A stretch of DNA of 64,000 nucleotides, taken from assembly GCF_905220705.1 (NCBI RefSeq), contig NZ_CAJNAT010000018.1, positions 93,323-157,322 on the forward strand. The letters run 5' to 3'. Both the position numbers and the translations under genes were made by a program. The notes beneath the pieces are model-generated. The model worked only from the letters and a program-made list of their open reading frames with translations. It searched no databases and had not been told where the DNA came from. Source of the stretch: Paraburkholderia domus. Lineage in GTDB: Bacteria > Pseudomonadota > Gammaproteobacteria > Burkholderiales > Burkholderiaceae. The first letter of the stretch is position 1; every line of letters begins with the position of its first letter. Shown one piece after another: positions 53,938-62,396 of the stretch.

Positions 53938-54560
53938 TCTCGTACCTCGGCCATGGGCATTTTTATAGGCGAACGCACTCCTTTGCTTAAAGCAAATAGA
54001 GCCAAAGAAATAGCATTCGTATTTTCGAATTGAATCAAACCAATCGCGGGCGCGAATCCACCCACCCGGCAGCCACGCGCAACCGGGGAAATATGCGAAG
54101 CAGATTGGGCGCGCGATTAAATCGCGCTAAGTCTCTCGAGCAAGCAGGAAAGACGGTACGACCGGACACAGGGCTTGCATGGACGCTCCTTTCAGAATAA
54201 AGAGACGCCGCACCAAACGAAGCATGCGGGAGGTAAAAAATTCACAATTTGAAACTTCGTGACGGGATGGTAGCAAACGTTTCAGTAGATTACAGAGATA
54301 AATTTGTAACACGAACGAAAGTTAGGAAATTTTCGCTCGGCTTAGATTTTTATAGCCATTCTCATTGCATATCTTTTGCCAGTGTCATGAGCATTTGTTC
54401 GCGCGACGTATAAGAAGCCGTATAGCGCCATATGTCATTGCAATTTACTGACATTGACGCCGCCGCTCAAAAAAGCAACAGAATGGGCTGCAACAATCAC
54501 CGCGTCCCATTAGACTTGCGCTCGCTTTAGATTCGACCCACCGCATTTGATGAGGCTTTC
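53938..54560 (-). promoter_or_regulatory. Long AT-rich upstream region of the DUF1254 operon
   Basis: This 620-base region is much more AT-rich than its surroundings and must hold the promoters of the operon and the divergent HAD gene. It contains a 17-codon open frame with an excellent ribosome site (54127-54180), a hairpin GCGCGAT-TAA-ATCGCGC (54111-54127) just past that frame, and AAACGTTT (54275-54282) at the centre of a dyad resembling LacI-type operators. No other gene is supported. Confidence 0.55.
54127..54180 (-). CDS. Possible 17-residue leader peptide
   Basis: The frame MQALCPVVPSFLLARET has AAAGGAG six bases before its ATG, the best ribosome site in the region. Its stop abuts a 7-bp hairpin. 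It precedes the five-gene operon by about 190 bases on the same strand. No family is recognised, and a chance frame cannot be excluded. Confidence 0.35.
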   Translation of the reverse strand: MQALCPVVPSFLLARET

Positions 54561-55619
54561 ATGATTCGCACGATGCACCGGTACTGCATTGCTTTGACCG
54601 TCGTGGTTCTTTCAGCTTGCACCATTACGCCGCGCCACGACGCGAGCGAGTCGCCGGCCGGCGCGTCGACCGCCGCAGCCCTCGCGTCATGGAACGACAC
54701 AGCGGCCAAACGCTCGATTGTCGATTTCGTCACATTGGTCACCACGCCCGAGTCGAAGGATTTCATTGCGCGCGCTGACCGGATCGCCGTATTCGACAAT
54801 GACGGTACGTTGTGGCCGGAGCAACCCGCCTCGGTGCAACTGGTGTTCGCGCTGCAACGGGTGAAAACGGTGGCCGGGCGGCATCCGGAATGGAAGCGGC
54901 AGGAACCGTTCCGCTCGATTCTGCGAGGTAATCTGAAAAGTATCGCAGCGAGCGGCGACGCCGGCTCGATGAAGGTATTGGCGGCGGCGCACGCCGGCAT
55001 GACCAGCGATCAATTCGCCGCGCTCGTGCACGAATGGTTCGACTCCGCGAGCGATCCGCGCTTTAACCGGCCGTACACCGACCTCGCGTATCAGCCGATG
55101 CTCGAATTGCTTGCCTATCTGCGCGCCAACGGCTTCAAGACCTACCTGGTGACGGGCAGCGATGTCGAGTTCGTTCGAGACATGGCGCAGCGCGTGTATG
55201 GCATTCCGCCCGAGCAGGTGATCGGCAGCACCGTCAAATACAAGTACAGCCAGACGAACGGCGCGGTCTCATTGACCCGGCTTGCGCAGGTCGACAATCT
55301 CGTCGACGGCGCGGCCAAACCGCTCGCTATCGATCGCGTGATCGGCAGGCGTCCGGTGATCGCGTTCGGCAACGCGGACGGCGACGTGCCGATGCTCGAA
55401 TGGACCTCGGCCGGCGACGGCCCGCGCTTCGCGGCGCTGCTGCATCACACCGACGGCGAACGGGAGTATGCGTACGACCGCACGGCGAAAAGCGGCAAGC
55501 TCGACAAGGGTCTGGACGAAGCCGGCGCGAAAGGCTGGCTCGTCGTCGACATGAAGGGTGATTGGAGGACGGTGTTCAAGCCGGATAGCGCGGCAACGGC
55601 AGCAGCGCCGTCCAATTAA
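54561..55619 (+). CDS. HAD-family phosphatase lipoprotein
   Basis: The 352-residue product begins with a lipoprotein signal (lipobox VVLSAC) and has the HAD nucleophile motif AVFDNDGTLWPEQ, motif II in TYLVTGSDVEFVRD, and the acidic motif IV in AFGNADGDVPMLEW. This fits periplasmic phosphoserine-phosphatase-like HAD enzymes. The substrate is not known. It is transcribed alone and converges with the antiporter gene. Confidence 0.88.
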   Translation: MIRTMHRYCIALTVVVLSACTITPRHDASESPAGASTAAALASWNDTAAKRSIVDFVTLVTTPESKDFIARADRIAVFDNDGTLWPEQPASVQLVFALQRVKTVAGRHPEWKRQEPFRSILRGNLKSIAASGDAGSMKVLAAAHAGMTSDQFAALVHEWFDSASDPRFNRPYTDLAYQPMLELLAYLRANGFKTYLVTGSDVEFVRDMAQRVYGIPPEQVIGSTVKYKYSQTNGAVSLTRLAQVDNLVDGAAKPLAIDRVIGRRPVIAFGNADGDVPMLEWTSAGDGPRFAALLHHTDGEREYAYDRTAKSGKLDKGLDEAGAKGWLVVDMKGDWRTVFKPDSAATAAAPSN

Positions 55620-55644
55620 AGGCGGCTTGTTGGGAAGGCCACGC

Positions 55645-56655
55645 TTAGCGGGTTAGCGTAATCGCCAGATACGTGGCGTACAGCACGCCGCACACCAGCA
55701 GCGCCCACACCGGCACGCCACGCTCGCGCACGTTGATCCGCAGCCACGCGGCGGCGGCGAGCGTAATCACGATGCCGGTCACCACTTCGATGCGCGGCGT
55801 CCATGGTGTCAGCAGAATCCCGATTGCCGGCAGCAAGGTACCCTGAAACACCATCGCGCCGGTGATGTTGCCGAACGCCAGCGTGTCCTTGCCACGGCGA
55901 ATCCACAGGATGCTGTTGACCTTCTCCGGCAATTCGGTCGCGATCGGAATGATCAGCAGCGACAGCAGCAGTGGTGAGATGCCGAGCGTCTGCGACACGC
56001 CGCGTACACCGTGAATGAAGCCCTCCGCGCCCCACACCAGCAACGCAACCGCCGCCGCCAGTTGCGCCACGATGGTCACGAGATTGGTGGGCAAGCCGAG
56101 ACGCGACAGCAGCATCTTGCCCGGCGCTTCGGTGCCGTGGCCGGCGTCGACCAGCTTGTTCGACGCGCGGAACGTCATCACCACATAGGTGACGTACACG
56201 CCGACCAGCGCCACGCTGAACAGCGCCCGTACGATCATCTGTTCGTGCGGCACGTACATCGCCGCGGCCGCCAGCACGAAGGCGCACAGGAAGTAGTTCA
56301 GATCGCGCGTGAAACCCGTGCGCTCCGGCGTGACCCAGCCTTGGGCGCCGCGCGAACCGAGGATCGCGAGCGTCATCAGGAAAGTGGAAAGCGTGGAGAG
56401 CATGAGCGGCGCACCGAGTATCGCGCCGACGCCGATTTCCTGATTGACCGCGCTATCAGTGGTGCCGCCGGCAATCGCGAGCAGCGGGACAAGCGTTTCC
56501 GGCAAAGCGGTACCGACCGCCGCGAACAGCGAACCTGTCACGCCCTCCGAGATTTTCAGGCGCTCGCCGAGATGTTCGAGTGCATTGGTAAAGAGCTCCG
56601 CCGCCACCAGAATGACGACCAGCATGATGGCGAGTTCGAACAGGAGACTGGTCAT
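55645..56655 (-). CDS. Sodium/calcium exchanger-like membrane antiporter
   Basis: The 336-residue product has about ten membrane helices and two alpha-repeat motifs of the CaCA family, GTALPETLVPLLAI in the first half and ATELPEKVNSILWI in the second. The second repeat carries Glu of the ion site. It is likely a Na+/Ca2+ or cation/H+ antiporter of the inner membrane. The ATG at 56655 (MTSLLFELAIM) has GGGAG upstream; a longer frame to 56892 was rejected as Arg-rich. Confidence 0.88.
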   Translation of the reverse strand: MTSLLFELAIMLVVILVAAELFTNALEHLGERLKISEGVTGSLFAAVGTALPETLVPLLAIAGGTTDSAVNQEIGVGAILGAPLMLSTLSTFLMTLAILGSRGAQGWVTPERTGFTRDLNYFLCAFVLAAAAMYVPHEQMIVRALFSVALVGVYVTYVVMTFRASNKLVDAGHGTEAPGKMLLSRLGLPTNLVTIVAQLAAAVALLVWGAEGFIHGVRGVSQTLGISPLLLSLLIIPIATELPEKVNSILWIRRGKDTLAFGNITGAMVFQGTLLPAIGILLTPWTPRIEVVTGIVITLAAAAWLRINVRERGVPVWALLVCGVLYATYLAITLTR

Positions 56656-57091
56656 GCGCGGCTCCCTGCACATGCAAAGGGGACGTGGCACAACGGACGG
56701 GCGAGTGGGGCGACTGACAGGGCACAACGATGTTTCACAGGGCAACTCCGCGGTCGGACGTAGGCGACGAACCAATGACGCACCGCGACCCGTCCGACCA
56801 GAACGAAGCAATGCGCCAATGGTCTCGCCAAACCGACCCGGTCGAACGCGCCATGACCCGCAGGCCAAGTATGTTGACGCGCTCTCCTTCAATGGATGAA
56901 GGAAGGCTACTCCCCAATGACCGGGGGATTCTAACTGGATGCGCAGCTTTCAACAAGCTTGGAAGTTGAGGCTTGCTCCGGCGCCTACCGGCTTTGCTGC
57001 GCCTGTCCCGTGATGCGACGTCAGGTGCGCGAGCGGGCCATGGTACCGCTGGTAAGATCACTCACCGTCTACGACAGCAGTGAGTCTTAAC
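56656..57091. other. Region between antiporter and oxidoreductase genes
   Basis: About 430 bases with no supported gene. Small frames present here have no family features. The two genes are divergent, so promoters for both must be inside; none can be chosen by eye. Confidence 0.4.
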
Positions 57092-58111
57092 ATGAACTAC
57101 CAGAATCGCCAGTGGTTTTACGTCAAGCGCCCCGAAGGACGCGTTGGCGATGAGCATTACGCGTTGCGCGAAAGCGAACTCGACGACAATTTGTCATCGA
57201 ATGAAGTTTTGATCCGCGCGCGTATCGTTAGCGTCGATCCGTACATTCGAATCCAGCAGCACGAACGCAATACCTACGACGTGCCCCATCCGCTCGGGAT
57301 CGTGCAGCGGGCCGGCGTGGTGGGTGAAGTGGTGGCGTCGGCGAGCCCGCTTTTCAAGCAGGGTGACTGGGTGTCGGCCTATAGCGGCTGGCAGCTGTAC
57401 GCCAAGTGCCATCACAGCGAACTGACCAAACTGAACCCCGACGCCGCGCCGGTTTCGACCGCGCTCGGTGTGCTCGGCATGCCGGGACGCACCGCGTGGT
57501 TCGGGTTGATGGAAGCGGGCAAGCCGCGTCCGGGCGACACGCTGGTCGTGTCCGGTGCGGCGGGCGCGGTCGGCTCGCTGGTCGCGCAGTTCGGCAAGCG
57601 CGCGGGGTGTCGGGTGATCGGGATTGCAGGTGGCCCGGACAAGTGCGCATTTTTGACGGACACTTTGAAGCTCGATGGCGCAGTCGACTACCGGGCGCAT
57701 CCCACGCTCGAAGGCTTGCAGTCAGCGCTGCAGGCGGCGACCGGCGGCGTCGATGTCTATTTCGACAACGTGGGCGGCATGGTCACCGATGCGGTGATTC
57801 CGCTCATCAAGCGCCGCGCGCGGATCGTGATCTGTGGTGCGATCGCTCAATACGACGGTGGGCTGGACACGCCGGACCTTGCGCCGCGTTTCCTGCAGCA
57901 CATGCTGTTTCAGCGTGCGACGATCCAGGGGATTCTGGCGCGTGATTTCGTGCATCGGATGGATGAGATGCTGCAGACCGTCGCGCCGTGGGTGAAGAAC
58001 GGGGAGATCGTTTACCAGGAGACGTATGTCGATGGGTTTGACGCGTTGCCTCAGGCGCTGAATAGCCTGTTTGAAGGGAAGAATCTTGGGAAGCTGCTGG
58101 TCAGGGTGTGA
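57092..58111 (+). CDS. NADP-dependent MDR-family oxidoreductase
   Basis: The 339-residue product is a zinc-independent medium-chain reductase of the leukotriene B4 dehydrogenase/quinone reductase branch. It has VDPYIRIQQ and YDVPHPLGIVQRAGVVGEVV at the N-terminus and the Rossmann motif SGAAGAVGSLVAQFGKRAGC. CGAIAQYDGG and YVDGFDALPQALNSLFEGKN complete the family pattern. It probably reduces enones or aldehydes with NADPH. A GTG four codons upstream is an alternative start. Confidence 0.93.
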   Translation: MNYQNRQWFYVKRPEGRVGDEHYALRESELDDNLSSNEVLIRARIVSVDPYIRIQQHERNTYDVPHPLGIVQRAGVVGEVVASASPLFKQGDWVSAYSGWQLYAKCHHSELTKLNPDAAPVSTALGVLGMPGRTAWFGLMEAGKPRPGDTLVVSGAAGAVGSLVAQFGKRAGCRVIGIAGGPDKCAFLTDTLKLDGAVDYRAHPTLEGLQSALQAATGGVDVYFDNVGGMVTDAVIPLIKRRARIVICGAIAQYDGGLDTPDLAPRFLQHMLFQRATIQGILARDFVHRMDEMLQTVAPWVKNGEIVYQETYVDGFDALPQALNSLFEGKNLGKLLVRV

Positions 58112-58114
58112 TCG

Positions 58115-58140
58115 ACAACCCCGGCGCTAGCCGGGGTTGT
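58115..58140 (+). terminator. Terminator after the oxidoreductase gene
   Basis: ACAACCCCGGC and GCCGGGGTTGT pair around GCTA immediately past the stop, followed by TGTTTG. It may also serve the convergent SymE-like gene. Confidence 0.8.
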
Positions 58141-58154
58141 TGTTTGTGGATTGT

Positions 58155-58457
58155 TCATTTCCGTTTGCTGCGTCGTTGCAGCATGGCCTCGGTCTCTGCC
58201 GCAGTCATGTACCTGCCGGCGACCCTGTAGTCATAGTCCGGGGTAATGGTGATGTGTCCGAGCCGGTGGTCGATACTGAACAGGACCTGGTGTCCGGGCA
58301 GGAAGCCGGCGTGTTCGAGCATGGCATCGGTAATCTGCATCCAGGGAAAGGCAGTACGCCCGCCGTTTTCGTGCGTGCGGTCTGCTTCAAGCGCAACGGA
58401 AATGCGCGTGACGTGTTTGTCGCGTGCGCGACGTGGTTTAAGATTGGCATCAGCCAT
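58155..58457 (-). CDS. SymE-like toxin-family protein
   Basis: The 100-residue product has the SymE core with MQITDAMLEHAGFLPGHQVL and LGHITITPDYDYRVAGRY, resembling AbrB-fold SymE toxins known in E. coli as an SOS-induced type I toxin. The ATG at 58457 has GAGGAG upstream. An XRE regulator lies 73 bases upstream in the same direction. Whether it is toxic here is not known; no antisense RNA was identified. Confidence 0.75.
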   Translation of the reverse strand: MADANLKPRRARDKHVTRISVALEADRTHENGGRTAFPWMQITDAMLEHAGFLPGHQVLFSIDHRLGHITITPDYDYRVAGRYMTAAETEAMLQRRSKRK

Positions 58458-58530
58458 GGTCAACTCCTCATATGAGTTGGTGGTGGTCAGCGGGCCGTAT
58501 GGGTTGCCGCCCATGCGGCCCGCGCTTCTT

Positions 58531-58908
58531 CTACTGCTTCAAATCTCCTTCCTTACTGCTGGCCTGTGCCAGCACCGTATCAAGCATCTCGGACACGAAG
58601 CGTTGCCGCGCCTTCGGTAGCCGGCTGATCGCCTCGATCTGTTGTTGCAGCTTAGAGGATGGGCCGCGTTTGCCGTCTGGGGTGACGTTCTGCCCCAGCA
58701 GTTCATCGGATGAAAGCCCAAGTGTTCTGGTCAACTCCGGTAGCAGTGAGGCGGGTAGTCGCAGCCGCCCGCCTTCGTAGTGAGCGAGGGTCTGCTGGGC
58801 AATACCAAGCCGCTCGGCGAGTTGCTGCTGGGTGAGCTTGTGGGCCTTACGAGCGCAAGAGATACGCGTGCCCAGTGCCTTGAAAAACTGTTCGTCCTTT
58901 GGGTGCAT
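58531..58908 (-). CDS. XRE-family transcriptional regulator
   Basis: The 125-residue product has an N-terminal helix-turn-helix (HKLTQQQLAERLGIAQQTLA, then HYEGGRLRLPASLLPELTRT) and a helical C-terminal tail. It likely controls the adjacent SymE-like gene. The upstream DNA (58909-59040) is strongly AT-rich. Confidence 0.85.
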   Translation of the reverse strand: MHPKDEQFFKALGTRISCARKAHKLTQQQLAERLGIAQQTLAHYEGGRLRLPASLLPELTRTLGLSSDELLGQNVTPDGKRGPSSKLQQQIEAISRLPKARQRFVSEMLDTVLAQASSKEGDLKQ

Positions 58909-59164
58909 GGCTAAGTTCAGCGGTGAAAATCCAACTATTATTATAACTCCGATTCGCTATCTCATAAATCATTTTACTCTTTAATAGAGTACTCAAAAAT
59001 CGCATTATTGTTAATCACAAACCTCTTGGTTGGTTTTTACCCGGGGACGGATTCATGCCGCGCATCCCGCAGGAAGAACTGGAGACGCTACGGTTGGTTC
59101 CTGTCAGAATCAGTACCCGCACGTCGGCTAGCAGGTACTGCAAACGCGCAACACCCCAACGAGC

Positions 59165-59525
59165 TTGCGTCATGCTCACGCAGCGCCGCGATCTTGCCGT
59201 CAATCGCCACCACCTGACCGGCCAGCGCCAGGGCACAGAGCGCTCATCCAGCGGATGAAACAGGTTTCTAACTGCTTCGGATTGAACGCCACGAACACCC
59301 GCCCGAAGGTGTCGTGAGACGGGATGCCCTGTTCCAGCGCTATGTAGCGGCGCAGCCACTCCAGCTTTGCCTGTCCCCATAGCTCACGATCCAGTTGTCC
59401 GCAGCCGAGAGAATCGCGCACAACGCTACCATCAACATTCCGGTCAGGTCATGGGCCGGCGTGCGGCTGCGTGTGTCCTTCAGATCACCGAAGGCTTCTT
59501 CAATGCTCAGGATGTCGTCGTGCAT
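59165..59525 (-). pseudogene. ISAs1-type transposase remnant
   Basis: Three fragments in different frames line up with the N-terminal part of ISAs1-family transposases. These are IEEAFGDLKDTRSRTPAHDL and MLMVALCAILSAADNWIV (from 59525), then AKLEWLRRYIALEQGIPSHD and TFGRVFVAFNPKQLETCFIR (frameshifted), then AGQVVAIDGK (shifted again). The rest of the roughly 370-residue protein is missing. It is a decayed mobile element on the minus strand. Confidence 0.8.
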
Positions 59526-59715
59526 CGTTTCGCCGCGCAAAAAACGATAGTTAACGAGCTTCCGCCTTTGTTTACAAGCCCTTCCTGGAAGGACTTGATT
59601 GTTAACGCCGCTTCATGCGATGGCCCTGCGCTAGTCCGACAAGCGCTACGTTTTTTGACAGTTCGATCGACGCGTCTGTGCTAGTTTCCGAAGGCTATAG
59701 TCAAATGGGGGCTGC

Positions 59716-60633
59716 ATGGCGTCATGGAACACACTTGATGTCCCGCTGGAGATCGGCTGGCAATGTACCCTAGTGCTGGCCGATGCTTACCGTAGCGAAT
59801 CCGGCGACTCACTTCGATTCATGAAGGACGACGAATGCAAGCAGCTTGAACAGGACCAGCGGGACTTCGCCAGCCATTTCCGGCCAAGCTGGGACCTGAG
59901 AACAATAAGCGGCGGCACCAATCTGCGCGAGATTCAGGCGTTCCTGAGCGAGCACCTGAACGTGGCGCACTGGAACCTGCCCAACGACAACGCGGGCGTC
60001 GAACGCATGTTCAAGGACGCGGTTGCGTCCGGTCGGCTAGTGCCGATTATCAATCGCGAAGCGAACTATAGTTGCCGGGTGTCGCGGCCAACACCTGCCC
60101 CGCTGAGATGGCCCACGACCGGCGGGGGCGGGAGCATGGGGCGTTCAGCCTATCTGTTCCCACCCGGCACCACCTCGTTTAACGGCGAGCCGGTACTGTC
60201 TGGCCCTTACGACCCAGCCTCGCAGGCAACACAACTGGCCGCCGTGAGAGGGGCTCGCATCGCGAGCGATTGGCTTCGCGTGGTCGAAGACGTGGCCGGT
60301 GCTGCGCTGGGCAGTGACACCGGCACGGATGACACCAACACCGGTCAGCCGAGCGCTGACGACGGCACTTCCACGCCGCTGGGTGATGCGCAGCCGTTCG
60401 ACTATGGCGAGGATGCACCGAGCGGTGACACAGAGGAGTTAGCGGCCAGCACGAACAATCCAAACTACGCAGCAAAAATGCTCGGCTACGACCGCAAAAC
60501 GTTCGGCAACATGGTTCATGCAATGAAGGATGAAAACGACCTGAGAGGGGATGACAACGTTATCTGGCATGACAATGGGGACGTGTCTTTCAACGGAATG
60601 AACATCGACAACATGCATGCCTATGCACCTTAA
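59716..60633 (+). CDS. Candidate polymorphic-toxin effector
   Basis: The 305-residue product has an N-terminal domain with NLPNDNAGVERMFKDAVASG and RLVPIINRE, which resembles a segment I associate with Rhs/PAAR-linked toxins in Burkholderia. A flexible Gly/Ser/Asp-rich linker spans about 190-245. The C-terminal 60 residues (YAAKMLGYDRKTFGNMVHAM, then NVIWHDNGDVSFNGMNIDNM) hold three histidines that could be catalytic. The next gene is a DUF4279 protein, a family often found as immunity partners. The toxin activity is inferred only. GGGG lies upstream of the ATG. Confidence 0.6.
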   Translation: MASWNTLDVPLEIGWQCTLVLADAYRSESGDSLRFMKDDECKQLEQDQRDFASHFRPSWDLRTISGGTNLREIQAFLSEHLNVAHWNLPNDNAGVERMFKDAVASGRLVPIINREANYSCRVSRPTPAPLRWPTTGGGGSMGRSAYLFPPGTTSFNGEPVLSGPYDPASQATQLAAVRGARIASDWLRVVEDVAGAALGSDTGTDDTNTGQPSADDGTSTPLGDAQPFDYGEDAPSGDTEELAASTNNPNYAAKMLGYDRKTFGNMVHAMKDENDLRGDDNVIWHDNGDVSFNGMNIDNMHAYAP

Positions 60634-60646
60634 GGACGAATTCACA

Positions 60647-61066
60647 ATGCCAGCCGATAACTCCCTTGCATACGCTTCCTTCTCAATCTATCAGGACGTT
60701 GAGCCTCCCGAGTTTTGGACCGCGTATTTCGGAGTGACGCCCGAGCGTTCCGGAGTGAAGGGGGAGCGAAAGGTGACGACATCAGGCCGTCTCAGCGAAA
60801 GCAGATGGCGATTCGGCTATTGGAGTATTAGCAGTAAAGTAGCCGTGAAAACCGACAGGCTTGAGCCGCACCTGAGGTATCTCATAGAGAGGCTCGGACT
60901 GCCACGAGATGATTTGCGCGAAATCCTCGCCAAAACCAATGCGAAGATGCGTTTCTTCTGTTACTGGGATAACGAGGCCGGCGACCGCGTACCTGATGTG
61001 CCTAGCGACATCCGGGCGATGATGGAATCTCTCGGCGGCTCAATCGAGATTGACGAGTATCGGTAG
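60647..61066 (+). CDS. DUF4279 protein, likely immunity partner
   Basis: The 139-residue product matches the DUF4279 pattern: YASFSIYQDVEPPEFWTAYF, GVTPERSGVKGER, RLEPHLRYLIERLGLP and the acidic end GGSIEIDEYR. DUF4279 proteins are common next to polymorphic toxins as immunity candidates. It starts 14 bases past the effector stop with AAGGA upstream, so the two are co-transcribed. No signal peptide is present. Confidence 0.8.
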   Translation: MPADNSLAYASFSIYQDVEPPEFWTAYFGVTPERSGVKGERKVTTSGRLSESRWRFGYWSISSKVAVKTDRLEPHLRYLIERLGLPRDDLREILAKTNAKMRFFCYWDNEAGDRVPDVPSDIRAMMESLGGSIEIDEYR

Positions 61067-61109
61067 ATGCGGGCGCAGCGCGGGCCGACCTGGAGGATGC
61101 TTGGATCCG

Positions 61110-61424
61110 TCACTGGATTCCGCCTAGGCAGTCCATCGTGACTACGTTGCGTGCTTCGGTCGGTGATTTGCCTCGGAATGACTCTGCGTGATAAACGGCG
61201 TCGGTCCACGAGATCATCTTGTTGGCGTTGCGTTCACCAATCGACTTCTGCACATTGGCTCCACGGTAGAGCATGGTGGCCGATTCGTAAGACTCCCCGC
61301 GATCCCTCATTTGCACCATGCCCTCCACGGTTATGCCGTCGAGGTAGCGGCGCTGCGCCGCGTTGAATGCGTGAGCGGTGATACAGGTGGTGGATAGGGC
61401 CAGCAGGGCTAGGGCACGCCGCAT
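61110..61424 (-). CDS. Small exported hypothetical protein
   Basis: The 104-residue product has a signal peptide (MRRALALLALSTTCITAHA) and a short mature domain containing YLDGITVEGMVQMRDRGESY and a single Cys near the end (TMDCLGG). No family is recognised. TGGAGA precedes the ATG at 61424. It converges with the DUF4279 gene. Confidence 0.6.
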   Translation of the reverse strand: MRRALALLALSTTCITAHAFNAAQRRYLDGITVEGMVQMRDRGESYESATMLYRGANVQKSIGERNANKMISWTDAVYHAESFRGKSPTEARNVVTMDCLGGIQ

Positions 61425-61635
61425 CGTAATCTCCAGTAGGAAAACCATACGTGTGCCCGATCACTGCCTGTCCAGGCGAGAGGCAATACGCACAGGGGAC
61501 GTTACTGGGAAGCTCAGAGGAGGGAGAGGCAGGGGACGCGGCTGTAGCGCTTTTGCTACCAGGGCGAGAGACATTGGCTAGACATTGAACTGCCTCGCAG
61601 GTGCCTCGTGGTGGTGATTTTGTACCGTGTGTCGT

Positions 61636-61791
61636 TACCCTACTGATGTCGCGAAAGACACCCTACTGTTGTCGTTCACGAATGTTTGCGACTGGCTTTG
61701 GGGGGAAGGTGGGCGCGCTGGATAGCCGATTTTAGCTTACTGTCACCCTACACATGTCGCACTTGCCTCAGGTGCACCCTACGGCCGTCGC
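61636..61791. repeat. Four iteron-like 17-bp repeats
   Basis: Copies at 61636-61652, 61659-61675, 61744-61760 and 61775-61791 share [TC]ACCCTAC-N4-GTCG[CT]; ACCCTAC and GTCG are identical in all four. On the minus strand three read [AG]CGACA-N3-GTAGGGT and one has GACG in place of GACA. Start-to-start distances are 23, 85 and 31 bases. The layout recalls plasmid iterons such as TGACA-N3-GAGGGGC of RK2. Confidence 0.75.
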
Positions 61792-61988
61792 AATAGAAAC
61801 CTCTCTCAAAGCCTTGCCTGGTAAGGCTGTGCAGCCATAGCTTACCCATTCAACTTCGCCGGCATAGCAAAACCGAGTTCGAACTCCGGTCGTCGCACGC
61901 TTTTTCCGCCTTCCGCGCATCAGGCGACGCTATCTATATGTAGTCGTCTTCGGCCAAGCGGGTATTTGGTACTGCCAACTCGCCCAAT

Positions 61989-62008
61989 TACTGTATATAT
62001 ATACAGTA
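61989..62008. promoter_or_regulatory. Perfect LexA-type SOS box without obvious client
   Basis: TACTGTATATATATACAGTA is identical to the E. coli LexA consensus and fits CTGT-N8-ACAG; the palindrome extends one base further on each side. It lies 12 bases past the stop of the XRE gene, and no gene begins within 500 bases in the direction it could serve. Confidence 0.7.
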
Positions 62009-62020
62009 ATGTACTGTACT

Positions 62021-62299
62021 TTACCCGTCCACTCCAGCGAGGCCTTCTAGTAACGAGACCGTTTTCCGAGCGTTGTCCAATGCGTCTTGGATTCCGTCGG
62101 CGGCGCCAGGATTCGCCAGCAAGAAATCCGCGAGCTGTGCGAGGCAATCGTTTATCAGGTGTGTAGGCGCGCCCGCCTTTTCGGCTTCGAATCTCGATAA
62201 CGAGGATTTGTTGACTCCATGAGCAGCTGCGAATTCAGCTTGAGTATTTTTGCCGCGTGCCCATCGAATCAGCTCGCCTTGGGTTCTGGGTGGAATCAT
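62021..62299 (-). CDS. XRE-type regulator divergent from the AAA+ gene
   Basis: The 92-residue product has a helix-turn-helix in GKNTQAEFAAAHGVNKSSLS followed by RFEAEKAGAPTHLINDCLAQ. It faces the AAA+ ATPase gene across about 100 bases that hold the palindrome GCAACAAGTTGC (62321-62332) next to TATAAT. It probably regulates the ATPase-peptidase pair and itself. Confidence 0.8.
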   Translation of the reverse strand: MIPPRTQGELIRWARGKNTQAEFAAAHGVNKSSLSRFEAEKAGAPTHLINDCLAQLADFLLANPGAADGIQDALDNARKTVSLLEGLAGVDG

Positions 62300-62320
62300 G
62301 CTGACGTTAATGCTGTAATC

Positions 62321-62338
62321 GCAACAAGTTGCTATAAT
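62321..62338 (+). promoter_or_regulatory. Palindrome and -10 element of the ATPase gene
   Basis: GCAACAAGTTGC is an imperfect-centre dyad immediately before TATAAT, a perfect -10 for the plus strand. A regulator bound here would block the promoter. The divergent XRE protein is the obvious candidate. No good -35 box was seen. Confidence 0.55.
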
Positions 62339-62396
62339 AGCATCATCAACCCGGCAGGAAGCCTATACTTCGTTCCGAGACTTTTTGAGGTTCCTG

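Larger units (their letters stand above)
61425..62020. other. Gene-free region with repeats and SOS box
   Basis: About 600 bases contain no convincing gene. They hold four copies of a 17-bp repeat (61636-61791) and a perfect LexA-type palindrome (61989-62008). Several small hairpins lie near 61800-61850. The composition differs from the neighbouring core genes. Confidence 0.6.

Noticed and set aside
54127..54312. A 61-codon minus-strand protein
   Set aside because: Only the last 17 codons have a ribosome site; the upstream part has no support.
61872..61890. A tRNA T-arm-like string (GTTCGAAC between short stems)
   Set aside because: No matching acceptor, D-arm or anticodon arm can be built around it and no CCA end is present.
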